Origin: JBJXFY01 sp046155815
GTDB taxonomy: Bacteria > Verrucomicrobiota > Verrucomicrobiia > Limisphaerales > CAIMTB01
Direction: 5' to 3'
Assembly (NCBI GenBank): GCA_046155815.1
Contig: JBJXFY010000243.1
Coordinates: 1-13,545, forward strand
Length of the DNA: 13,545 nucleotides
Below the pieces are notes generated by a model. The model made no database searches and had not been told where the DNA came from. It worked only from the letters and a program-made list of their open reading frames with translations. This document shows, in pieces, positions 5,893-12,290 of the stretch. Position 1 is the first letter of the stretch. Each line of letters begins with the position of its first letter. The translations under genes were made by a program, and so were the position numbers.

Positions 5893-7212
5893 TCAGGCAT
5901 AGAGGCCAAGGAAGCTGCTGCGGTACGTGGTCTCCTCCGCCGGCAGCCTTTCACGCAGGCGCTCCACCGGCAGCGCGCCATGCTGGAAGCGGCGCTTGGG
6001 AAAAACCGGGAAGTCCGCACCCATCATCTGGCGGATGCCGCGGCGGATGACCTCGCCCTTGAGGGCATAGAGCTTCCCGTGGTCGTATCCGGTGAGGTCA
6101 ATGTAGGGAATCCCCTCGGCCACCTCGATCACGGCGGGCCGGGTGAAGGGGCTGAATCCCTCGAACCCGAAGTGCCGCGCGGGCGCGTAGGTCCGGGCGT
6201 AGCTCCGGCTCAGGCCGCCGGAGTAGGTGAGCGAATGCTTGATGCGGCCCACGCCCCAGCCTTCCTGGTAGAGCATCAGGTTGTGGACCACGGACCGGAT
6301 GGTGAGCTCGGGATTCTCCTCGATCGGATAGTCCTTGAGGTTCTCGTCGCCGCCGTCGCCGTCGGCGAGGTGCTTCCAGTCCGGGTAGCGCGCACGGATG
6401 CCCCTCAGCAGCGCGATCAGCATGGTGGCCGCCTCGATGTCGAGCGGCTTGTAGTCCTCGACGACGCGGACGGTCTCCGCCGGATCGAGCGCGCCGGGCT
6501 CGGCCTCGATGGTCTCGTGGAACAGGCCCAGGCCGAGTGAGTCAAGAAACTGGCGGGCCTGCCTCACGTCCTCGCCGCCGCCCAGGTCGAGCGTGAAGGC
6601 CTTGAGGCGCGAGGGATTCAGGCCCAGGCGCCGCAGGCAGTGGTAGGTGAGGAGAAGGACGGCGCCGCTGTCCATGCCGCCGCTGAAGCAGACGCCGATC
6701 GGCTCCCGCTCCGGCACGGTCTGGAGCCACTTGATGATCTCGCCGGACAGGGCGGAGACGTAGAGCGCGCCGATCTCATCGAGATCCTGCGGGAAGGCGT
6801 TGCGCGCCGGCGTGAAGAAGCGCGTGTAGGCCGGGTCCGGGTCCGGGCAGCCGACGAGCTGGATCTCCACGACATGGTGCGCCGGCACCATCCGCGTGTA
6901 GCTCGGGTGAAACTGTTCGCCAAGGCCCTCGGCGACGAGCCAGCGGTGGATGGCGTCAATGCGGTCCGCCACCACGAGCGCCGGGCCTTCGTGGCGCTTG
7001 GCGAGGAAGTAGCGCATGGGCCGGTCCAGCGACCGGGCCATGCGCACGGTCTTCCCGTCCTTCGCGATGAGGGCGAACGAGCCGTCAATGCCGGCCACCT
7101 GCGCGGGGTCGCCGCGGTGCACGCAGGCGCGGGCCTCATCGGGGGAGAGGTTGTAGATGCGGTTCAGCGCCGGGTCGAGGAGGTCCACGACGCGTTCGAG
7201 ATACTGGTGCAT
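5893..7212 (-). CDS. Asparagine-synthetase-like ATP-pyrophosphatase without the glutaminase nucleophile
   Basis: The 439-residue protein carries the PP-loop signature CFSGGMDSGAV (SGGMDS at 177-182), which in AsnB-type enzymes binds ATP and adenylates a carboxylate. DGDGGDEN further on matches the conserved acidic loop of the synthetase domain. Residues ~40-92 (GIDGSFALIAKDGKTVRMAR and onward) resemble the middle of the class II glutaminase domain, but the N-terminal catalytic Cys2 and its flanking strands are missing. The second residue is His. Glutamine hydrolysis is therefore unlikely, and ammonia or another amine would be the nucleophile. True AsnB proteins are over 500 residues. The very conserved look of segments such as EGWGVGRIKHSLTYSGGLSR suggests a distinct subfamily whose substrate I cannot name. 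ATG 7212 is chosen because homology begins there; upstream frame sequence is antisense to the dihydrouridine synthase gene. It is convergent with the phosphatase and divergent from dus. Confidence 0.8.
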   Translation of the reverse strand: MHQYLERVVDLLDPALNRIYNLSPDEARACVHRGDPAQVAGIDGSFALIAKDGKTVRMARSLDRPMRYFLAKRHEGPALVVADRIDAIHRWLVAEGLGEQFHPSYTRMVPAHHVVEIQLVGCPDPDPAYTRFFTPARNAFPQDLDEIGALYVSALSGEIIKWLQTVPEREPIGVCFSGGMDSGAVLLLTYHCLRRLGLNPSRLKAFTLDLGGGEDVRQARQFLDSLGLGLFHETIEAEPGALDPAETVRVVEDYKPLDIEAATMLIALLRGIRARYPDWKHLADGDGGDENLKDYPIEENPELTIRSVVHNLMLYQEGWGVGRIKHSLTYSGGLSRSYARTYAPARHFGFEGFSPFTRPAVIEVAEGIPYIDLTGYDHGKLYALKGEVIRRGIRQMMGADFPVFPKRRFQHGALPVERLRERLPAEETTYRSSFLGLYA

Positions 7213-7276
7213 GGCGGAAGGATGCGCCGCGTCCCGGCCGCGCACAACGACGGCCTGGCGTCCCCCAGCCGGCGGC

Positions 7277-7305
7277 GTGACGCGATGGTGGCGGGTCCCT
7301 AGCCT
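7277..7305 (+). promoter_or_regulatory. Candidate promoter for the dihydrouridine synthase gene, possibly leaderless
   Basis: gtgacg (7277-7282, four of six matches to TTGACA) lies 17 bases before tagcct (7300-7305, a TANNNT -10 type). The GTG start follows six bases after the -10. That spacing would put the transcript start at or very near the start codon. No Shine-Dalgarno sequence is visible, which fits. The prediction rests on sequence only. Confidence 0.35.
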
Positions 7306-7311
7306 CGCCGC

Positions 7312-8319
7312 GTGAACGCCTCCCCGGTCGCCGCCTTCGAGGCCCTTCTGGCCTTGCCTGCGCCGGTGCTGGCGCTGGCGCCGATGCAGGACATCACGGA
7401 CCTGCCGTTCCTCCGCCTGATGGCGCGCTGCGGCGGGGCGGACCTGTACTTCACCGAGTACTTCCGCGTCCACGGCAGCGCGACGCCGGACCGGTACATC
7501 CTCCGCTCGGTCACGGAGAACCCGACCGGACGGCCGATCGTCGCGCAGATGATCGGCAACGACATCCCCTCGCTCGTGAAGATGGCGCGGGCGCTCGAGC
7601 GGCACGGCGCGGCGGGCATTGACCTGAACCTCGGCTGCCCCGCGCCGGTGGTGTACCGCAAGTGCGCCGGCGGCGGCCTGCTCCGCTTCCCGGACAAGGT
7701 GGACGCCATCGTCGGCGCGCTGCGCGATGCGGTGACGACGCGCTTCACGGTGAAGACGCGCATCGGCTTCGACGATCCGGCGGGGTTCGACCGGCTGCTG
7801 GAAATCCTCGCCCGGCACCGGCCCGACCTGGTGACGGTGCATGGCCGGACGGTGCTCGAGATGTACCGGCCGGTGGTCCACCGGGACTTCATCGCCCGGG
7901 CGGCGGCGGCGCTGCCGTGCCCGGTGCTGGCGAACGGCGGCGTGGATTCGCCGGCGTCCGCGCTGGCGATGCTGCGGGAGACGGGCGCGCGGGGCGTGAT
8001 GATCGGCCGGGGCGCGATCCGCAACCCGTGGCTCTTCGGCCAGGTCCGCGCCGCGCTGCGCGGGGAGGCCGCGCCCCTGCCGCGCGGCCGCGACGTGCTG
8101 GCGTACATCCAAGACCTCTACGAAAGCCTGCAGCCGGAACAGCTCCGCGAGGCGGCCTACGTGCAGAAGCTGAAGAAGCACCTGAGCTTCGTGGGCGCCG
8201 GCGTGGGCGCGCAGTTCCTGCATGAAATCCGGCGTGTGACGACGGCGGACGAATTCTTCGCGGTATGCCGCGCGCATCTCGAGCACGATGGGCCGATGGC
8301 GCTCGAGGCGGACGTGTAG
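7312..8319 (+). CDS. dus: tRNA-dihydrouridine synthase family protein
   Basis: The 335-residue protein shows the Dus TIM-barrel motifs in order: LAPMQDITDLPFLRLM with APM at 23-25, NLGCPAPVVYRKCAGGGLL with the catalytic-type Cys109, VKTRIG with Lys148, TVHGRT with His177, ANGGV, and MIGRGAIRNPWLF as the phosphate/FMN-binding end. Dus enzymes reduce uridine to dihydrouridine in tRNA D- and T-loops using FMN and NADPH. The length is normal for the family. Which position it modifies (A, B or C class) cannot be told by eye; APMQDITD departs from the common APMAGVTD, a variant I associate with a clade found in Verrucomicrobiota and Bacteroidota. The start is GTG 7312, the only start codon before the first strand, preceded by a CCCTAGCCTCGC motif rather than a ribosome site. 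It is divergent from the asparagine-synthetase-like gene over a 99-bp spacer. Confidence 0.93.
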   Translation: MNASPVAAFEALLALPAPVLALAPMQDITDLPFLRLMARCGGADLYFTEYFRVHGSATPDRYILRSVTENPTGRPIVAQMIGNDIPSLVKMARALERHGAAGIDLNLGCPAPVVYRKCAGGGLLRFPDKVDAIVGALRDAVTTRFTVKTRIGFDDPAGFDRLLEILARHRPDLVTVHGRTVLEMYRPVVHRDFIARAAAALPCPVLANGGVDSPASALAMLRETGARGVMIGRGAIRNPWLFGQVRAALRGEAAPLPRGRDVLAYIQDLYESLQPEQLREAAYVQKLKKHLSFVGAGVGAQFLHEIRRVTTADEFFAVCRAHLEHDGPMALEADV

Positions 8320-8320
8320 T

Positions 8321-8337
8321 GGCGACGCCCCGTCGCC
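8321..8337 (+). terminator. Compact hairpin just after the dus stop codon
   Basis: ggcgacg (8321-8327) and cgtcgcc (8331-8337) form a perfect seven-pair stem with a three-base loop, starting one base after TAG 8317-8319. No T-run follows. A second eight-pair stem, 8354-8361 with 8373-8380, lies a little downstream. Together they could end transcription or protect the 3' end. The remaining 176-bp spacer to 8495 holds no gene that I can see. Confidence 0.4.
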
Positions 8338-8495
8338 GAAGGTGCCCGTGGCGGCTCGCCGCGGACATGGGCCGGCGAGCTGTCGGCAGCGCGGCCGGCG
8401 GGTGACGGTCCAGTGACGGCGACAACGGGGGATTGCGTCGCGGACGGAGCTTGGTATCCATGCCGTGCCGGGTACCGGCGCTCCCCTAACTTCGC

Positions 8496-11201
8496 ATGAA
8501 GACGCACCTTGCCCTCGTCGTCGCCGCGCTGGCCGCGGTCCTCACACCTGCACACGCGCAGGAGATCATCGCGCAATGGAATTTCAACGGCCTGCCGGAC
8601 GCCGCAGCGCCGACGCCATCGCTCGGCGCCGGCGCGGCGGTGCTGGTCGGCGGCACGACGGGCACCTTCGCCAGTGGGGCGGGCTCGAGCGATCCCGAGG
8701 CGGCGGCGGACTCGGCGTGGAACTCGACGGGCTATCCGACGCAGGGGCAGGGGGCGCGGACCGCAGGCGTGGAGTTTGCCGTGAGCACGGCGGGCTTTGA
8801 GGGCGTGCAGTTCCGCTTCGACACGCGGCCGAGCAACACAGGCAGCCGCCACGGCGTGGTGCAGTATTCGACGGACGGCGCGACGTACGTGGATGGAGCG
8901 TCCTTCACGCAGGCGGGCGGCAGTGTGTGGACGAACCTGGTGACGCTGGACCTTTCAGGGGTGGCCGCCGCCCGGGACAACGCGGCGCTGCGGTTCCGCA
9001 TCGTGTCGGACTTCGCACCCGGCACGTCCGAGTACGCGGCGGCGGCCGACGGCAGCACGTATGGCCCGAACGGCACCTGGCGCTTCGACATGGTGACGGT
9101 GCTCGGCGTCCCCATCGGCGGCCCGCCCACCGCGCCGCAGATCGTGACTCCTCCGCAGAGCCAGAGCCGGACGGCGGGTGGGACCGCGACGTTCTCGGTG
9201 GTGGCGACGGGAACGCCACCGCTGTTCTACCAATGGCTGTTCGGCCCGAACCCGCTGGGCGCCCAGACCAACGGCACGCTGACCCTCACCAACATTTCCG
9301 CGGCGAACGCGGGCGAATACCGCGTGGTGGTGAGCAACGCGGTGGATTCGGTCACCAGCGCCGCCGCCACGCTCACCGTCATGGACCAGCCGCCGACCGT
9401 GACCGCGGTGAGCATCGCGTACCTGCGCGGCACCGTGGATCCCGTGAACCTGCGGCCGACCAACACGACCCAGATCTTCCAGACCGAGGGCATCGTGACG
9501 ACGTGGGTGAACCTGACGACCGCGGCCAACGCGCTCTTCTACATCCAGGACGCGGACGCCGGCATCGCGGTGTTCTACGGCGGCGCGTCGAACGCGGTCC
9601 CGCCGGCGGGCGCGCGCGTGCGGGTCACCGGCCCGCTGGGGCACTTCAACGGCCTCCTGCAGTTCAACCTGAGCGCCAGCAGCCTGGAGCACTCGGTGGT
9701 GACCCTCAGCACCGGCGACCCGCTGCCCGCGCCACGCCTGACCAGCCCTTCCGAGCTGCTCAATCTCGACCCGGCCGTGGTGGACCGGGAATACGAGGGC
9801 CGGCTGCTGACCTTCAACGATGTCACCGTGGACCTCGCCAACCCGAACTTCGGCTCGGGCGTGAACGAGACCATCTTCGACCAGGCGCTCACCCCGTACA
9901 CGCTGCGCATTGACGCGCGCACGGACATCGTCGGGCAGCCGAAGCCGCGGACGCCCTTCGCCATCGTCGGCGTGCTCAGCCAGTTCGACGGCAGCGACCC
10001 GCGCAATTCGGCGTGGCAGATCCTGCCCTCGCGCTTCGCGGACATCCTCACGCCCAGCAAGGCGCCGAGCGTGCGCGCGACGAACTTCCTCAGCCAGCTC
10101 GTGCGGCCTGGCGACGCGCCCACCAACACCTTCCGCGAGCAGTCCCTGCGCCCCGGCGAGCGCCTCCGCATCGAGGCGCAGATCAGCGATCCCGAGGGCC
10201 GCTTCTACCAGCTCGCGGTGGTGGACCCCGGCGCGCTGCCGCCCGGCGCGGCGTGGACGCTTCCGCCCGCCCCGGCCAACCCGCTCGGCCACACGGGCAC
10301 CAACGTCGCCGTCTTCGAGATGACCGCCCGTGCCGGGGATGCCGGCAAGCTCGTCCTGCCTGCTCTGGCCGCGTGGAATGAAACGGGGACCAACATCGCG
10401 TCGTGGAAGGTTTATCTCCCTACCGCCGCCGAGCAGCGGCTCGTGCTGATGGAATACCTCGCCAATCCGGCGACCAGCACCAACAGCCCGATCTTCAACC
10501 CGCTCCGCCGCGACCCGGCGCTGACCAATTCCAGCACCATCAGCCAGGCCGACGAATACCTCGAGCTCGCCAACCTCAGCGGCGAGGAGATCAGCCTCTT
10601 CGGCTGGCGCATGGCGGACGCCGTGCAGGTGCGGCATGTCTTCTTTGAGCCGGCGACCGTCGGCGTCTCCAACGCCTTCATCCTCTACGGCGGCCCGCTC
10701 AACGGCTTCCTGCCCAACCTCGATGTGCCGTCCCTCTCCTCGAGCGAAGGCGCGCTCGCGCTGAACAACGACGGCGACACCATCGCGCTCTACAACGCGG
10801 ACACCAACCTCGTGTTCCGCGTGGTTTACAGCGCGGCCCTGGTCACGTCGGATGCCTCGTTCACCCGGCACCCCGACCTGAACGGCGCCTTCGCCGCGCA
10901 GTCCGCGGTGAGCACGAACCTCGTCACGCCCGGCCGGCAGTTCGACGGCCGGCTGTTCAGCGAACCCGGCGTGGTACCCCCGGCCGACATCGTGGTCAGT
11001 GGCAGCCTGCTGCCGGGCGGGGCCTTCGGGCTGGCGTGGAATGCCCGGCCGGGCACGGCCTACAGCGTGTGGCGCACCCCGGCGCTGGGCACGCCGTTCC
11101 AGAGCATCGCCGGCGGGCTCACCTTCCCGGACACCGGCGGCCAGCACACGGACGCCTCCCCACCGGCCGGCGCGGGGTACTACCAGGTGCGTTCGCCGTA
11201 G
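8496..11201 (+). CDS. Secreted Ig-like and lamin-tail domain protein (901 aa)
   Basis: MKTHLALVVAALAAVLTPAHA is a clean signal peptide, probably cut after AHA at residue 21. Residues ~22-205 form a beta-rich module (QWNFNG at the start, GTWRFDMVTVLG at the end) that I recall from many Verrucomicrobiota and cyanobacterial exported proteins. An immunoglobulin-like domain follows at ~213-296, with FYQWLFG and GEYRVVVSNAV. Residues ~300-515 (FQTEGIVTTW, FYIQDADAGIAVF, VRVTGPL) look like the OB-fold region seen beside secreted nucleases, but no nuclease motif follows. A lamin-tail domain spans ~648-775 (LMEYLANP, YLELANLSGEEISLFGWRM). The C-terminal ~70 residues are a short beta module ending YYQVRSP. 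There is no PEP-CTERM tag, unlike its neighbours, so it is probably secreted free or held by another means. The role is unknown, perhaps binding or polymer contact. ATG 8496 is set by the signal peptide. Confidence 0.85.
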   Translation: MKTHLALVVAALAAVLTPAHAQEIIAQWNFNGLPDAAAPTPSLGAGAAVLVGGTTGTFASGAGSSDPEAAADSAWNSTGYPTQGQGARTAGVEFAVSTAGFEGVQFRFDTRPSNTGSRHGVVQYSTDGATYVDGASFTQAGGSVWTNLVTLDLSGVAAARDNAALRFRIVSDFAPGTSEYAAAADGSTYGPNGTWRFDMVTVLGVPIGGPPTAPQIVTPPQSQSRTAGGTATFSVVATGTPPLFYQWLFGPNPLGAQTNGTLTLTNISAANAGEYRVVVSNAVDSVTSAAATLTVMDQPPTVTAVSIAYLRGTVDPVNLRPTNTTQIFQTEGIVTTWVNLTTAANALFYIQDADAGIAVFYGGASNAVPPAGARVRVTGPLGHFNGLLQFNLSASSLEHSVVTLSTGDPLPAPRLTSPSELLNLDPAVVDREYEGRLLTFNDVTVDLANPNFGSGVNETIFDQALTPYTLRIDARTDIVGQPKPRTPFAIVGVLSQFDGSDPRNSAWQILPSRFADILTPSKAPSVRATNFLSQLVRPGDAPTNTFREQSLRPGERLRIEAQISDPEGRFYQLAVVDPGALPPGAAWTLPPAPANPLGHTGTNVAVFEMTARAGDAGKLVLPALAAWNETGTNIASWKVYLPTAAEQRLVLMEYLANPATSTNSPIFNPLRRDPALTNSSTISQADEYLELANLSGEEISLFGWRMADAVQVRHVFFEPATVGVSNAFILYGGPLNGFLPNLDVPSLSSSEGALALNNDGDTIALYNADTNLVFRVVYSAALVTSDASFTRHPDLNGAFAAQSAVSTNLVTPGRQFDGRLFSEPGVVPPADIVVSGSLLPGGAFGLAWNARPGTAYSVWRTPALGTPFQSIAGGLTFPDTGGQHTDASPPAGAGYYQVRSP

Positions 11202-11239
11202 CGGGCACAGGCTGGGCAGATGGCAAGTGGATTCGGTGG

Positions 11240-11276
11240 GGCGCGTCACTCCGTGCGCGCCGCCGTCGGTACGGCG
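11240..11276. repeat. Tandem GC hairpins, REP-like, in the 299-bp spacer
   Basis: The first hairpin pairs ggcgcg (11240-11245) and cac (11247-11249) with gtg (11253-11255) and cgcgcc (11256-11261), with one bulged T and a three-base loop. The second, cgccgt/acggcg (11261-11266 with 11271-11276), shares one base with it and has a four-base loop. The pair begins 38 bases after the lamin-tail gene's stop. I recall the string gcgcgtcactccgtgcgcgcc as recurrent in Verrucomicrobiota genomes, but that is memory, not a search. It may act as a terminator or a dispersed palindromic repeat. I see no gene in 11202-11500. Confidence 0.6.
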
Positions 11277-11430
11277 TCGTGACGGACGCGCGCGCACGTT
11301 CGTGGCGGGCGTAGGACTGCCCCGTCCATCTCGCGAGGCCGCCGGACTTCACGGAACGTCGGCCGGCCTGGGTCGCCCGCGGCAGCGCAAGAAGCGGCCG
11401 GGCGCGGGCAATTTCCGTGAGAGTTTGCCA

Positions 11431-11459
11431 TTGACTTGGCCGGCCCGAGCAATTAGCAC
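11431..11459 (+). promoter_or_regulatory. Candidate sigma-70-type promoter of the short PEP-CTERM gene
   Basis: ttgact (11431-11436, five of six matches to TTGACA) is followed after 17 bases by tagcac (11454-11459, a partial match to TATAAT). A transcript start near 11466 would give a leader of about 35 bases before ATG 11501. The -35 is the best in the window and the spacing is ideal; the -10 is weak. Confidence 0.45.
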
Positions 11460-11500
11460 ATCTACATCCCAACACCCGTATCCGTAAAAGCCGTTCTTCC

Positions 11501-12187
11501 ATGAAAACCCCAGAATCGCGCGCGCTGGCGGCCTGCCTGGCCGGCGCTTCGTTCCTCGCCCCCGGCACCCTCGCCGACGTGAGCCTGGTTGAATACCGCG
11601 TCAATCGTGACGGCGCCCTCGGCACCACCCTGCCCGCCGGCAGCACGTTTGACCCCGCCACCGGCCTGGGCGCCCTGACGCTCACGTTCGACACCGCCGG
11701 ACCGCATTACGGAGGGTTGTTCGTGGACCACGAGCTGTCCGAGGCCCTCAACACCTTCTTCAACGAAACGGGCGCCACCAGCGCCGGCGCGTTGCCCGCC
11801 GGATTGTCCTACGAGATTGACGAGCCCGACTTGGTGACCGGCAACATCTACGCCAACTTCGCTGCCAACACGCTCGACAACGGCGTCGGCACGCCAAACA
11901 CCGTGTTCCCCGACGACGTGTCCATGGCGCTGATGTGGAACATCGTCCTCGCCGCCGGCGAGACCGCCGCCGTCGAGTTCGTCGTCAGCGAAAACCCGCT
12001 CGCCGGCTTCTACCTGATCCACACCGACCCGGACTCGCAGGAGGCCCTCTACTTCGGCAGCACGCTGACGATCCGCGCCTCACCCAACCCGTCGGGCGGT
12101 GAAATTCCCGAACCCGGCACCGTGGCCGCCGGCCTCGCGTTCGCGGCGTTGGCCGCGGGCTGCACCGTGCGCCGCACGCGCCGATAG
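11501..12187 (+). CDS. Short PEP-CTERM exported protein (228 aa)
   Basis: The N-terminus MKTPESRALAACLAGASFLAPGTLA is a signal peptide, probably cut after TLA at about residue 25. The mature part (~26-200) is beta-rich and rich in Gly, Thr and Ala, with no Cys and no motif that I recognise as catalytic. The C-terminus IPEPGTVAAGLAFAALAAG and the arginine-rich end RRTRR form a PEP-CTERM sorting tag. The gene is therefore a substrate of an exosortase-type envelope sorting system, and its product is likely a surface or matrix protein. The only cysteine is in the tag helix (CTVRRTRR). It stands 103 bases before the PKD-toroid gene on the same strand, so the two may be co-transcribed. The start is ATG 11501, set by the signal peptide; no clear ribosome site precedes it. 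Confidence 0.8.
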   Translation: MKTPESRALAACLAGASFLAPGTLADVSLVEYRVNRDGALGTTLPAGSTFDPATGLGALTLTFDTAGPHYGGLFVDHELSEALNTFFNETGATSAGALPAGLSYEIDEPDLVTGNIYANFAANTLDNGVGTPNTVFPDDVSMALMWNIVLAAGETAAVEFVVSENPLAGFYLIHTDPDSQEALYFGSTLTIRASPNPSGGEIPEPGTVAAGLAFAALAAGCTVRRTRR

Positions 12188-12276
12188 CGGCCGTCGGAGC
12201 CGTGTGCCGTGGGCATTCCGCGCGCCGGCTACGTCGCCGCCAAACGACACCCTTGCCCCCACAACCCGACTTTCCC

Positions 12277-12283
12277 AAGGAGA
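12277..12283 (+). promoter_or_regulatory. Shine-Dalgarno site of the PKD-toroid gene
   Basis: aaggaga (12277-12283) lies seven bases before ATG 12291. It is the only strong ribosome-binding site seen before any gene in this window, and it fixes that start. Confidence 0.85.
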
Positions 12284-12290
12284 CTCACCC

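Noticed and set aside
7213..8286. Possible long N-terminal extension of the asparagine-synthetase-like protein
   Set aside because: The frame stays open upstream only because it is antisense to dus; family-like sequence begins at Met 7212.
8402..8419. Direct repeat gtgacgg at 11-base spacing before the lamin-tail gene
   Set aside because: Only seven bases and two copies in GC-rich DNA, with no promoter fitted around them.
8955..11297. A 780-residue minus-strand open frame over the lamin-tail gene
   Set aside because: Arg/Val/Gly-rich composition without motifs, fully antisense to a gene with a signal peptide and recognisable domains.
11437..11450. Sigma-54-type promoter (GG then GC) before the PEP-CTERM gene, as reported for some PEP-CTERM regulons
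   Set aside because: The GG and GC are nine bases apart rather than ten, and the flanking TGGCAC/TTGC bases are absent. The sigma-70-type boxes at 11431 and 11454 fit better.
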